A stretch of DNA of 15,732 nt. It comes from Bacillota bacterium (lineage in GTDB: Bacteria > Bacillota > Clostridia > Christensenellales > Aristaeellaceae). Each line of letters opens with the position of its first letter. Positions within the stretch are counted from its first letter, which is position 1. The notes under the pieces are model-generated. The model ran no database searches, was not told where the DNA came from, and was given only the letters and a program-made list of their open reading frames with translations. Positions 1-8,179 of the stretch are shown here, piece after piece. The translations under genes and the position numbers were made by a program. The DNA lies in the NCBI GenBank assembly GCA_023392515.1, contig JAEVYX010000032.1, positions 1-15,732 on the forward strand. Direction: 5' to 3'.

Positions 1-539
1 TTCATCAGGGATACCAGATGCTCTTTCTTCCCGCTGAACCCTCTGGCCACAAACCCTGCTCCGGCTGCAATAGCCACAAGAACGGGGTTCAGGGGCGTAT
101 TGGCGCTGCCCTGGGGCTGTACGCCGGTGACCATCCCCTCCATGGAGGTGGGGGAGGCCTGCCCCTTGGTCAGTCCGTAGATTTGATTGTCATGGACGAA
201 GTGGGTAATATCCACATTTCGGCGTATGTTATGCAAAAAGTGATTTCCGCCCTCGCCGTAGGAATCGCCGTCGCCTGTGTTCACAATAACCGTAAGGCTT
301 TCGTTGGCGATTTTCGCCGCTACCGCTGCGGGAAGCGAGCGGCCGTGCAGCCCGCAAAAGGTATTGGCGCTGATATATTGGGGTGTTTTGGCAGCCTGGC
401 CGATGCCGGCAACCATCAACACCTGATAGGGGTCCTTACCCATTTCTTCCAGGGCGGTTTTCAAACAGGCCAATATGCTGAAATTGCCGCAGCCGGGGCA
501 CCAGGCTGTGTCATAGGTGCAGAATGTATTGCTGCTCAT
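1..539 (-). CDS. 2-oxoacid:acceptor oxidoreductase, beta subunit (partial, 3' end beyond window)
   Basis: TPP-binding beta subunit of a ferredoxin-dependent 2-oxoacid oxidoreductase, which decarboxylates a 2-oxoacid with CoA and passes electrons to ferredoxin in the cytoplasm. The visible N-terminal 179 residues contain the WCPGCG motif (C14, C17) and a third cysteine C62 before GLHGRS, the expected ligands of the beta-subunit 4Fe-4S cluster. They also contain the TPP/Mg motif beginning GDGDSYGEGGNH near residue 89 and the following DNQIYGLTKGQ. The ATG overlaps the stop of the upstream alpha subunit gene as ATGA, so the two are translationally coupled. The frame stays open to base 1, so the C-terminus lies outside the window. 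The natural substrate (2-oxoglutarate, pyruvate or a branched or aryl 2-oxoacid) cannot be told from this fragment. Confidence 0.93.
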   Translation of the reverse strand, partial: MSSNTFCTYDTAWCPGCGNFSILACLKTALEEMGKDPYQVLMVAGIGQAAKTPQYISANTFCGLHGRSLPAAVAAKIANESLTVIVNTGDGDSYGEGGNHFLHNIRRNVDITHFVHDNQIYGLTKGQASPTSMEGMVTGVQPQGSANTPLNPVLVAIAAGAGFVARGFSGKKEHLVSLM

Positions 540-2200
540 TGCGCTTCCCCCTTCATGATCCTCTTTGCAATTTCTTCCCCGGACAGCTGGCGGCCGTCAT
601 ACTTCAACAGGGAATCCGTGCAGGCAATGCTGGTGGTTTCGCGGATCAATTGCGCCAATTGCCCGGTGGCATTTTGTTCCACATTGATAAGACGGCTTGC
701 CTTCCCTGCTTTTTCACGAAGCAATTTTTCCGGAAGGGGGTAAATGTCCCCAAAGACAAGGGCGGCATATTGCTTTCCTGCCTTCTGGTTGAGAAGCTTC
801 ACCGCTTCCGCCAAGGGGCCGTACATGGAGCCCCAGCCTAAAAGAAGGGTATCGAAGGTCTCGGGGCCAAGGAAGACCGGTTCCTGAAGCTCTTTCCTCA
901 ATTTATCCAGCTTGCGCATGCGTTTGTCCATCATCTGGGTGCGGACAAGGGCGGACTCGGTAATAAAGCCCCGTTCGTCATGCTCATCACTGTCCGCTGC
1001 CACAAAGGCCTTTACCCTGCCGGGAATCATGAGGGGCGAAATGCCATCCTCCGTGAGCCGGTAGCGGAGGTATTCCCCATCCGCTTCGGGGGCGGGAACA
1101 GGCTTTTGCAGCTTATCTAAATCAAAAGGTTCCACGGTGGCGCTGGCATCCCCCAGGTATTGATCGCTGAGCAATAGCACAGGAATCTGATACTTTTGGG
1201 CGATTGTAAAGGCCCGGGCGGTTTGATAAAAGGCGTCCGAAGCATTCCGCAGTGCCATAACCATCCGGGGGAACTCCCCCTGGGAGGCAGAAATGATAAA
1301 TTTCAGGTCGCTTTGCTCAGTTCTGGTAGGCAGCCCCGTGGCAGGGCCGGGGCGCTGCACATCCGCCACAACCAGGGGGATTTCCGCAATGCCCGCTAGT
1401 CCCAGCGCTTCCACCATCAGGGAGAACCCGCCCCCGGAGGTACCTGTCATGGCTTTGGCCCCCGCAAAGGATGCGCCGATAGCCATATTGATGGCGGCAA
1501 TTTCATCCTCCGCCTGCTCGACAACGATGCCGGCCGCCTTGGCTTTATCTGCCAAATATTCCATAATGGCTGTAGAAGGGGACATGGGATAGGCGGAGTA
1601 AAACTGCAGCCCTGCCGCCAGCGCACCCAACGCCATGGCCTTGCTGCCGCTTAGGAGCAGCCAGTCGCCATAGGGACCCGGAACATGGGGGAAACGTTCC
1701 TGTGCCAATTCAAACCCCTGGGCGACGGCCTTCATGTTGACTTCCACATAAGCTTCTTTGACGGCTTCCCTGAATACCGTCTCAGCTTCCTGAAGGGTTT
1801 GTCCAAATAATCTTAATACGGCACCAACGGCAATGCTGCCCGCAACCCGGGGATTGCCCAGGGCCTTGGCCATATCCTCCATAGGCAGGCGGATCGCCCG
1901 TTCATCCTGCACATTCAGCTTTGCGTCGCACAGGATAAACCCGTTTTCCGTCAGCTGCCCCTTGTGCAGTTCCACGGTTTCTTCATTGAGCGCAATCATG
2001 CCGTCATACCGGTCACTGTGGCACAGGACGGGCTCCGTACCGAAGCGGATGGCACAGAAATTGTGCCCGCCCCGGATACGGGACATAAAATCCCGCAAGG
2101 TAAAAACGCTGTAGCCCGCCCGCTTGAAAAGCTTTTCCAGGATGGCCGCCGTGGTGTCGATGCCTTGCCCGGCCGCGCCTCCAATAAGTAGGTTGTACAT
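536..2200 (-). CDS. 2-oxoacid:acceptor oxidoreductase, fused gamma-alpha subunit
   Basis: Catalytic partner of the beta subunit in a KorAB-type 2-oxoacid:ferredoxin oxidoreductase. The 554 residues begin with a gamma domain (about 1-170) carrying GGAAGQG at 7-13 and SRIRGGHN at 40-47. The alpha pyrimidine-binding domain follows (about 180-390), with YPMSPSTA at 204-211, the EQAEDE segment at 228-233 that should hold the catalytic glutamate, and the family signature GPATGLPTRTEQSDL at 285-299. The rest is the alpha C-terminal domain. The gamma-alpha fusion and the length are normal for this family. The start is supported by AGGAGG seven bases upstream of the ATG. The beta gene follows with an ATGA overlap. 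No ferredoxin-like delta subunit is present upstream, so an external ferredoxin is likely the acceptor. Confidence 0.93.
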   Translation of the reverse strand: MYNLLIGGAAGQGIDTTAAILEKLFKRAGYSVFTLRDFMSRIRGGHNFCAIRFGTEPVLCHSDRYDGMIALNEETVELHKGQLTENGFILCDAKLNVQDERAIRLPMEDMAKALGNPRVAGSIAVGAVLRLFGQTLQEAETVFREAVKEAYVEVNMKAVAQGFELAQERFPHVPGPYGDWLLLSGSKAMALGALAAGLQFYSAYPMSPSTAIMEYLADKAKAAGIVVEQAEDEIAAINMAIGASFAGAKAMTGTSGGGFSLMVEALGLAGIAEIPLVVADVQRPGPATGLPTRTEQSDLKFIISASQGEFPRMVMALRNASDAFYQTARAFTIAQKYQIPVLLLSDQYLGDASATVEPFDLDKLQKPVPAPEADGEYLRYRLTEDGISPLMIPGRVKAFVAADSDEHDERGFITESALVRTQMMDKRMRKLDKLRKELQEPVFLGPETFDTLLLGWGSMYGPLAEAVKLLNQKAGKQYAALVFGDIYPLPEKLLREKAGKASRLINVEQNATGQLAQLIRETTSIACTDSLLKYDGRQLSGEEIAKRIMKGEAQ

Positions 2201-2631
2201 GGAGTCCCTCCTGTCGATATTATTTGTGCATAAAGATCGGTGTGGTTTTCCATTAGGTAAGTGCAGCGTGAAACGGAAAAAGAGGTGGAAAAAGGGCAGG
2301 GAGGTTTGCCATTGCCAAATATAGCCTTATTCTCTGTTCTTCAAAAGCTGCGTGAAACCCTCCTTATGGCGAACCGCATGGTGCAGCCTCTTTTTGGGCT
2401 GCTTCAATTTGCATATGTTTAAACGATGACAAAGCTTACGAAGGATGTAATGGACAGGGTACGGATAAGTGAAACGTAAAATGATGGCTTTACCCACATT
2501 TGCGCTGTATGTACTGTGTGTGCTTGAACCAAAACCGTGAAATTCCGGCGCACATAAAAAAAGCCTCCCGCAAAAGGAGACTTCTTATTGGCAAAATTAT
2601 TTGTCTGTTATGGAAGGACAGCGGAAACTCC
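2201..2631. other. gene-free region between exporter operon and oxidoreductase operon
   Basis: This 431-bp stretch has no convincing gene: the open frames through it lack a start with a ribosome binding site or are antisense shadows. It holds the exporter terminator (2556-2585), a short hairpin GCAGCC/GGCTGC at 2383-2402, and three copies of GTGAAAC on the plus strand (2268-2274, 2352-2358, 2469-2475). The first two copies sit in the longer near-repeat GC(A/T)GCGTGAAAC. The oxidoreductase promoter must lie here. A possible minus-strand -10 TATATT is near 2318-2323 with only a weak -35, so I do not assign it as a promoter. Confidence 0.5.
2556..2585 (-). terminator. Rho-independent terminator of the ABC exporter operon
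   Basis: Read on the minus strand, AAGTCTCC and GGAGGCTT form an 8-bp stem with one mismatch around a 7-nt loop, and a run of seven T follows directly. It lies about 50 bp past the stop codon of the ATPase gene, in the right orientation to end the exporter transcript. Confidence 0.8.
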
Positions 2632-3357
2632 TCAAATATGATAGGCGTCGCACACCTCTTGCGCGTCTCCGATCATCTTCACCTGGCCGTGCTCCAGCCA
2701 AACCACCCGGTTGCACATATTCCGGATCTGATCCAAGGAGTGGGAAACAAAAAGCACTGTTGTGCCGCCTCCCATCAGTTCCATCATCCGAGCGCGGCTC
2801 TTGCGCTGAAAAGCTTCGTCGCCTACAGCCAGTATTTCATCCACGATCAGAATATCAGGCTTAACCATGGTGGCTACGGAAAAAGCCAGTCGCATCAGCA
2901 TGCCGGAGGAATAGGTTTTGATGGGCATATCAATAAATTCTCCCAATTCCGAAAACGACACAATTTCATCGTACCGGTTGAGAAGGAAGTCCTTGGAATA
3001 GCCCAGGATGGCTCCGTTCAAGAAGATGTTTTCCCGGCCGGAAAGCTCCATATCAAAACCGCTGCCCAACTCCAGCATGGGCACGACCCGGCCTGCGGCC
3101 ACCGCCTTGCCCGATGTAGGCTTGAAGATGCCGGATATCACTTTCAATATGGTGCTTTTTCCGGAACCGTTCCGGCCGATAATGCCGATTACTTCGCCCT
3201 TTTGCACCTGGAAGCTGACGTCTTTAAGGGCCCAGAATTCCTCCACTTTTTGCTCGCGTTTGAGAAAGTGAAGCATCCATTCCTTCAGGCTGGTGGTCTT
3301 ATTGGCATCCATCCGGAACCGCATGGATACATGGCTTACATCAATAATCGGTTGCAT
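2632..3357 (-). CDS. Polysaccharide-type ABC transporter, ATP-binding protein (Wzt/TagH-like)
   Basis: Cytoplasmic ATPase of an ABC-2 exporter for a surface polysaccharide or teichoic-acid-like polymer. The 241 residues hold Walker A GRNGSGKS (61-68), the signature YSSGM (149-153), Walker B ILIVDEIL (169-176) and the switch histidine H206 in VSHS. The wording of these motifs, with a long stretch before the first beta strand and the VDEILAVGDEAF segment, is characteristic of the O-antigen/teichoic acid export branch. The protein stops right after the core domain, so it lacks the C-terminal carbohydrate-binding domain of long Wzt proteins. The start has AAGAGGG seven bases upstream. The gene follows the permease gene by about 20 bp. 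The exported substrate is unknown, since no glycosyltransferase gene is next to it. Confidence 0.92.
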   Translation of the reverse strand: MQPIIDVSHVSMRFRMDANKTTSLKEWMLHFLKREQKVEEFWALKDVSFQVQKGEVIGIIGRNGSGKSTILKVISGIFKPTSGKAVAAGRVVPMLELGSGFDMELSGRENIFLNGAILGYSKDFLLNRYDEIVSFSELGEFIDMPIKTYSSGMLMRLAFSVATMVKPDILIVDEILAVGDEAFQRKSRARMMELMGGGTTVLFVSHSLDQIRNMCNRVVWLEHGQVKMIGDAQEVCDAYHI

Positions 3358-3378
3358 GAGGCGGCCCTCTTTTCTAAA

Positions 3379-4827
3379 TTACAGATAGAATACAAACTTA
3401 TCCTGGTTCTTTTTAAAGGCCCACAGCCCCAGCAGAAGCGGCACGAAGGCGCACAATGTACAATACAAATAGGTGATGGGCCCGGGGGAGATGCCGCCCA
3501 GGGTAATGCAGCGCATGAAGTAGATGAATTGATACATGGGGTTCATGTGGTAAAACTTGATAAGCGCCGCGGGGATGATGGATTCCGGATAGAATATGGG
3601 CGTTAAATATGTCCATAGCAAAGCGATGATGGTCCACAGAAACTGCGTGTCACGGAAAAAGACCATGGAGGTGGAAAGAAGCAGGCTCATGCCGATACAA
3701 AACACCATCAGGAATACAAGCACCAGCGGCATAAGCAAAAGCGCCTTGGTGAAAGGAACCTGCATGATTGCCATCATGCCAAGCAGGGGGACGAGGGAGA
3801 TAACCAGATTGATTCCCGAGGACATGACCCGGGTGACAGGATAGATGTACTTTGGCATGTATACCTTGGTAATCAGCGAAGCATTGCCCACGATGGAGCC
3901 CAGCCCCAGGCCCACAGACTCGGTGAAGAAATTGAACAGCACGATACCCGTCATCAGGTAGACAGGGAAATTTTCTATGCTGGATTTAAACAAGGTTGAG
4001 AATACCACATACTGTACTGCCATCGTCAGGATCGGATTCAGAAAGCTCCATAACACCCCTAAAAAGGAGCGCTTATACTTGATTTTAAAATCCCGGCTCA
4101 CCAATTGGCCGATAAGGAAACGGTATTGTTTGATAAGCATGACAGCGGTCAGTGTAATGCTGCGCTTTTCTTCCCTTTCCCTTTTTGCCAGTATTATCAG
4201 GTAGAAGGCAAGGAGAAGGGCCACGATTCCGCTCACCGGCCAATACACTTTGCCGGCTGTCAATGCCACACGCTCTGTAGCACGCAGACAAAGGCTGCCC
4301 AGCATGGTTTGCCCGTTTACCAAAAAGTTTGATGATTGAGTGGATATTGTAAACCGGCCTGTATTGATTCCATTTCCGCTGAAGATTGTAATTCCTTGCC
4401 CTTCGGGCACGCCTGAAGCTGTGACCCGAAGGCTGATTTCCTGGCCCTCTTTTACCCGGACAGGCTCGGAAAAGAAAAAGCTGTACCAGTCGTCCTTTGT
4501 TACCTGCGTATTGTCAAGGGACGCTTCCCCCAGCACCGTCTCGCCGTCCATCAGGGCAAGATGGGTGATGCCTCCGTTTTCCCGGCCGTTGGGGCCCATA
4601 TACAACTCCAATTCCAGCACATGGGTCTTTAGCGGGATATAGGGCTGCAAAACCGTGGTGCCGTCGTTTACGACGCCAATAGTGGTTTGTGCGGAGACGG
4701 GTGATGTGACCTCCGTCAGATAATTCAGCTGCTCATGGGCGATCCAATAGAATAACAGGATGCATAAAGCATATCCGATCAGAATATATGTATATGCCTT
4801 ATGCCAGCCGGTGGTGCGCCGTTCCAT
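3379..4827 (-). CDS. ABC-2 polysaccharide export permease with extracytoplasmic N-terminal domain
   Basis: Membrane subunit paired with the ATPase just downstream. The 482 residues are far longer than the usual 260-280 of Wzm/TagG permeases. The C-terminal part (about 232-482) is the normal ABC-2 permease, with the RDFKIKYKRSFLGVLWSF segment at 245-262 followed by about six hydrophobic helices. The extra part starts with a membrane segment at about 12-29 and continues with a non-membrane, Gly/Thr/Ser-rich, beta-looking domain at about 30-190. A second membrane segment at about 196-214 and a charged linker AKREREEKR come next. By topology the extra domain should be outside the cell. I do not recognise its family; a polymer-binding jelly-roll is a guess. 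GAGGTGA ahead of the ATG supports the start. Confidence 0.88.
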   Translation of the reverse strand: MERRTTGWHKAYTYILIGYALCILLFYWIAHEQLNYLTEVTSPVSAQTTIGVVNDGTTVLQPYIPLKTHVLELELYMGPNGRENGGITHLALMDGETVLGEASLDNTQVTKDDWYSFFFSEPVRVKEGQEISLRVTASGVPEGQGITIFSGNGINTGRFTISTQSSNFLVNGQTMLGSLCLRATERVALTAGKVYWPVSGIVALLLAFYLIILAKREREEKRSITLTAVMLIKQYRFLIGQLVSRDFKIKYKRSFLGVLWSFLNPILTMAVQYVVFSTLFKSSIENFPVYLMTGIVLFNFFTESVGLGLGSIVGNASLITKVYMPKYIYPVTRVMSSGINLVISLVPLLGMMAIMQVPFTKALLLMPLVLVFLMVFCIGMSLLLSTSMVFFRDTQFLWTIIALLWTYLTPIFYPESIIPAALIKFYHMNPMYQFIYFMRCITLGGISPGPITYLYCTLCAFVPLLLGLWAFKKNQDKFVFYL

Positions 4828-4861
4828 GCTTTCACCTCAGTTATTATCAATAAACCATGCC

Positions 4862-4891
4862 AGTATATCACTCTTTTTATATCTTTGAAAA
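4862..4891 (-). promoter_or_regulatory. Predicted sigma-A promoter for the ABC exporter operon
   Basis: On the minus strand, TTTTCA (4886-4891) and TATACT (4862-4867) are separated by 18 bp. They lie about 35 bp upstream of the permease start and downstream of the asparaginase stop. The -10 matches five of six consensus bases and the -35 four of six. No clear terminator separates it from the asparaginase gene, so read-through is also possible. Confidence 0.55.
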
Positions 4892-4932
4892 GGGAAAAAT
4901 CGGGAAGGATGTTTCTTTACGGCATACAGAAC

Positions 4933-5907
4933 CTACCGCTGGCAGCTTTCCCCGCATATACACCGGCGCAAAAGTTCTTCCGTGTTTTTTTGCCCCAAGG
5001 CCCACATGAGCTTTGTTACGGCGGCCTCGGTAGTCATGTCCTGGCCGGAAAACACATGGTCCGAAAGAATATGACGGCCTACCTCGTATACGGAAAAGTC
5101 GGCCTTTTCGTACAGGCATTGGGTGACCACCAGCACATACAGGCCGTTTTCGGCCAGCATTCTCAATTTGTCTACCAGGTTACGCCGTATAAAATGCAAG
5201 CCGCCCAGGCCAAAAGCCTCTATCACAACGCCTCGGTAGCCTGCGGATACAATCCAATCGAATACATCCGGCAATGTGCCCGGCATCAGCTTCAAAAGAA
5301 ATACCCGAGGGTCAATTTCATCCAGATATTGATACGCGCCCTGTACCGGCTGGGGATAGGCGAAATGCACCCCGTCCCCGTCCACATGTCCCGCAGGCGG
5401 CGCATTGACACTGTCAAAGGCGTCAAAACTGGTGGTCCGTGTCTTGACTGCCCGCACCCCGGATATGATTTTTTGATGGAAAGCGATATATGTTCCCTCC
5501 ACGCCCTCCAAGGCTGCGGCAAAGGCGCAGTGCAGGTTGGGTATGGCGTCGGACAGGGGATGGGTGATGGGCAACTGCGATCCTGTAAACACAACGGGCT
5601 TGTGATGGCCTGACAGCATAAAGCTTAATGCGGCAGCGGAATAGGCCATTGTATCGGTTCCGTGGGTGATAACCACCCCGTCGCAGCTTTCCAAGGCGTC
5701 ATGGGCAGCCTTTGCAAGGATCCGCCATTCTTCCGGCTGGATGTTGCTGGAGTCCAAGGAGAATACATCCCGGCATACCACGTGACAAAGATTTCCCACC
5801 TGAGCCAGGCTGCAAAGCTCTTCCCCGGAAAGGGCCGGAGCCAGACCGTCCTTTGTGGGGGCGCTGGCAATGGTACCGCCTGTAGCCAGCAGGGCGATTT
5901 TCTTCAT
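4933..5907 (-). CDS. L-asparaginase (type I/II bacterial family)
   Basis: Hydrolyses L-asparagine to aspartate and ammonia. The 324 residues match the usual family length. Active-site elements are all present: TGGTIAS at 9-15 with the nucleophile T12, the LDSSN segment at 51-55, HGTDTM at 82-87 with T84 and D85, and K155 in VKTRTTSFDAF. No signal peptide is visible, so the enzyme should be cytoplasmic. The start is supported by AAAGGAGG, with about 11 bases between GGAGG and the ATG. The gene is transcribed away from the MFS transporter gene, and the exporter operon lies about 100 bp downstream on the same strand. Type I (AnsA) versus type II (AnsB) is not settled by eye; the absence of a secretion signal favours the cytoplasmic kind. 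Confidence 0.93.
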   Translation of the reverse strand: MKKIALLATGGTIASAPTKDGLAPALSGEELCSLAQVGNLCHVVCRDVFSLDSSNIQPEEWRILAKAAHDALESCDGVVITHGTDTMAYSAAALSFMLSGHHKPVVFTGSQLPITHPLSDAIPNLHCAFAAALEGVEGTYIAFHQKIISGVRAVKTRTTSFDAFDSVNAPPAGHVDGDGVHFAYPQPVQGAYQYLDEIDPRVFLLKLMPGTLPDVFDWIVSAGYRGVVIEAFGLGGLHFIRRNLVDKLRMLAENGLYVLVVTQCLYEKADFSVYEVGRHILSDHVFSGQDMTTEAAVTKLMWALGQKNTEELLRRCICGESCQR

Positions 5908-5949
5908 GGGCGGGAGCGCCTCCTTTTTTCATAACGCCGGGCTGAAAAC

Positions 5950-5978
5950 AGTATAGCATATCCTTCAAAATGGGAAAA
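5950..5978 (-). promoter_or_regulatory. Predicted sigma-A promoter for the asparaginase gene
   Basis: On the minus strand there is a good -10 TATACT (5950-5955), with a weak -35 TTTTCC (5973-5978) at 17 bp. The -10 lies about 43 bp upstream of the asparaginase ATG. It is arranged back to back with the transporter promoter at 5998-6026. Confidence 0.45.
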
Positions 5979-5997
5979 CAGCAAATTTATGCGGACA

Positions 5998-6026
5998 TTG
6001 CAAATACGGCATGGAAATGATATGAT
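5998..6026 (+). promoter_or_regulatory. Predicted sigma-A promoter for the MFS transporter - GDPD operon
   Basis: TTGCAA (5998-6003) and TATGAT (6021-6026) are spaced by exactly 17 bp, 28 bp upstream of the transporter ATG. The spacer contains the 9-mer ATACGGCAT (6004-6012), which is also one arm of the inverted repeat over the greA promoter. Confidence 0.65.
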
Positions 6027-6054
6027 CCTGCCATAGAAAGGAAGGGGAACGGCA

Positions 6055-7344
6055 ATGCGACTCAACTACAAAAGAACCCTGTTGGTGGGTCTTGCGTTTC
6101 TTTCGGTCTCTGCATTCTGGCAATTATACGACGCCATTATCCCATTAATCCTGAAAAATACCTTTGCCATGGGTGATGGGGACGCCGGCGTCATCATGGC
6201 GCTGGATAATGTGCTGGCCTTGTTTATGCTGCCCCTGTTTGGTGCCCTGTCGGATAAATGCCGGGCCCCCATGGGCAGGCGCATGCCCTTCATCCTTGCG
6301 GGGACCGCGGCCTCCGCTGTACTCCTGACGCTATTGCCTGTGGCAGACAATCTGCAAAATGCCGTTTTCTTTTACGTAGTATTGGGGCTATTGCTCATTG
6401 CCATGGGCACCTACCGGTCTCCGGCAGTTGCCTTGATGCCGGATGTCACGCCCAAGCCCTTGCGTTCCAAGGGCAACGCCGTTATCAACCTCATGGGGGC
6501 GCTGGGCGGAATCTTTTCCTTGCTCGTCATCAAGCTCCTGGTCAAAACATCGGAGGATGTGGGGTTCCGGACAGACTACAGCCTTGTTTTTCTGATTGTG
6601 GCTTTGTTTATGGCCGCGGCGGTGGCGGTGCTGGCCTTTACGGTCCGGGAGCGTAAGCTTTCGCAGGAGATTGGGGAAGCTGATCCCGAAAAGGCGGAAA
6701 CCAGCCCTGCGGCCAAGAAGGCCGAAAAGATGTCCCCGCCTCTTTTCCGCAGCCTGATATTGATTTTGTGCTCCGTATCCCTTTGGTTTATGGGCTATAA
6801 TGCCGTAACAACCGCCTTTAGCAAATACGCCCAGGAAATGTGGGGCAAAGGCGCGGGGGATGCGGCCATGTGCCTGATGGTTGCCACCGGCGGCGCGATT
6901 TTGTCCTTCATACCGGTTGGCTTTTTGTCTGCCAGGTTTGGCCGAAAGCGCATGATACAATTCGGTGTCGCCTTGCTGGCCGCCTGCTTTGCCGCCGGGA
7001 CAGCGTTTACGGATTTTACGCCGGTGCTGTACGGCCTGTTTGCCCTGGTGGGCATGGCCTGGGCTTGCATCAATGTCAACAGCTATCCCATGGTGGTGGA
7101 GTTAAGCCGCGGGTCTGATGTGGGCAAGTATACGGGGTATTACTACACCTTCTCCATGGCCGCCCAAATTCTGACGCCCATACTCTCCGGGCAGCTATTG
7201 GAGCATGTGGGGTATTGGACGCTGTTCCCTTATGCTGCGGGAATGGTGGCGTTATCCTTTATAACCATCAGCCTTACCCGTCACGGGGATAACCGGCCGG
7301 AACCGCCCAAGAGCAAACTGGAAGCCTTTGATGTGGGGGACTAA
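6055..7344 (+). CDS. MFS transporter (SLC45/GPH-like, sugar-type)
   Basis: Integral membrane secondary transporter of 429 residues with about twelve hydrophobic segments, split near the middle by a charged cytoplasmic loop (about residues 200-225, rich in E, K and A). The loop between helices 2 and 3 has GALSDKCRAPMGRRMPFIL, the form of the major-facilitator signature seen in SLC45-like and GPH-like carbohydrate transporters. A second RFGRKR motif appears in the matching loop of the C-terminal half. A purine-rich AAGGAAGGGG precedes the ATG. It is followed after 3 bp by a glycerophosphodiester phosphodiesterase gene, so uptake of a sugar or glycerol-phosphate-type compound is possible. The substrate cannot be read from the sequence. 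Confidence 0.85.
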   Translation: MRLNYKRTLLVGLAFLSVSAFWQLYDAIIPLILKNTFAMGDGDAGVIMALDNVLALFMLPLFGALSDKCRAPMGRRMPFILAGTAASAVLLTLLPVADNLQNAVFFYVVLGLLLIAMGTYRSPAVALMPDVTPKPLRSKGNAVINLMGALGGIFSLLVIKLLVKTSEDVGFRTDYSLVFLIVALFMAAAVAVLAFTVRERKLSQEIGEADPEKAETSPAAKKAEKMSPPLFRSLILILCSVSLWFMGYNAVTTAFSKYAQEMWGKGAGDAAMCLMVATGGAILSFIPVGFLSARFGRKRMIQFGVALLAACFAAGTAFTDFTPVLYGLFALVGMAWACINVNSYPMVVELSRGSDVGKYTGYYYTFSMAAQILTPILSGQLLEHVGYWTLFPYAAGMVALSFITISLTRHGDNRPEPPKSKLEAFDVGD

Positions 7345-7347
7345 GTT

Positions 7348-8154
7348 ATGACTGTGTTCATCATCATGCTGCTTCTTGTTGGGCTTTATCTTTTTCTGAT
7401 TGCGCCAAACCGTCCGGGAAAGGATTTTTCCCGGCTGCTAAAAGTGGACTATGCCCACCGGGGCTTGCACGGCCAGGAGGCGGATGTGCCTGAAAATTCC
7501 CTGGCCGCTTTTCGAAAAGCGGTGGAGGCAGGGTATGGCATTGAATTGGATGTGCAATGTACGCTGGATGGTGTGCTGGCGGTTTTCCACGATGAAACGC
7601 TGAAAAGAATGTGCGGTGAGGAGAAACGCCTGGCGGATTGCACCATGGAAGAACTTCAAACGTATGCTCTTTCAGAAACCGGTGAGCGCATTCCGTCCTT
7701 TCAGGCGGTATTGGAGCTGGTTGACGGGCGGGTGCCCTTAATCGTAGAAATCAAACCCTATCAAAACGTACAATCGCTTGCCGCTGCCGTTTTTGCAGCG
7801 CTTTCCCGGTATAAAGGTCCCTATTGTGTGGAATCCTTTCATCCGCTGGTATTGCGCTGGTTTAAGAGGAATGCTCCGGAGACTATCAGAGGCCAGCTGG
7901 CGATGGGAGGGCATGCTCATAAAGGACACCAAATCAGGGACCTGGTGCTCAAGCATATGCTGCTGAATGCTTTCTCCCGGCCGGATTTCATTGCCTATGA
8001 TTTTAGTACGGATCGGAACATTACCATGGGTCTTATGCGCAAATTGTTTAAGCCTACCTTTGTGGCCTGGACGGTGCGCAGCAAAACCCAGCGGGATCAG
8101 GCAAAAAAACGCTACACCATACAAATATTTGAAGGCTTTATACCAAAAGATTGA
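7348..8154 (+). CDS. Glycerophosphodiester phosphodiesterase, membrane-anchored
   Basis: Hydrolyses glycerophosphodiesters to glycerol-3-phosphate and an alcohol. The 268 residues start with one hydrophobic segment (about 3-19) that should anchor the enzyme in the membrane. The GDPD TIM-barrel follows: H37-R38 in AHRGLHG, PENSLAAF at 48-55, the metal-binding E66 and D68 in IELDVQ, and H81 in VFHDE. VEIKPY and the final AWTVRS segment fit the later strands of the family. The gene begins 3 bp after the transporter stop with GGGGGA just upstream, so the two are one operon. Its stop codon overlaps the -35 of the greA promoter. The cytoplasmic or external face of the catalytic domain is not certain. 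Confidence 0.9.
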   Translation: MTVFIIMLLLVGLYLFLIAPNRPGKDFSRLLKVDYAHRGLHGQEADVPENSLAAFRKAVEAGYGIELDVQCTLDGVLAVFHDETLKRMCGEEKRLADCTMEELQTYALSETGERIPSFQAVLELVDGRVPLIVEIKPYQNVQSLAAAVFAALSRYKGPYCVESFHPLVLRWFKRNAPETIRGQLAMGGHAHKGHQIRDLVLKHMLLNAFSRPDFIAYDFSTDRNITMGLMRKLFKPTFVAWTVRSKTQRDQAKKRYTIQIFEGFIPKD

Positions 8155-8179
8155 CAAGTGCAGGGCAATGCCGTATAAT
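8151..8179 (+). promoter_or_regulatory. Consensus sigma-A promoter for greA-lysS
   Basis: TTGACA (8151-8156) and TATAAT (8174-8179) with a 17-bp spacer match the sigma-A consensus at all twelve positions. The -35 overlaps the stop codon of the upstream GDPD gene. Transcription should start near 8186 and give a leader of about 165 nt before greA. The -10 lies inside a perfect inverted repeat (8168-8190). Confidence 0.9.

Noticed and set aside
2383..2402. Hairpin GCAGCC/GGCTGC as a terminator
   Set aside because: The stem is only 6 bp and no T-run follows on either strand.
2500..3606. Long plus-strand open frame of 368 codons
   Set aside because: It runs antisense through the ATPase gene and the end of the permease gene, both of which have clear family motifs. 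Its product is low-complexity in character and has no ribosome binding site.
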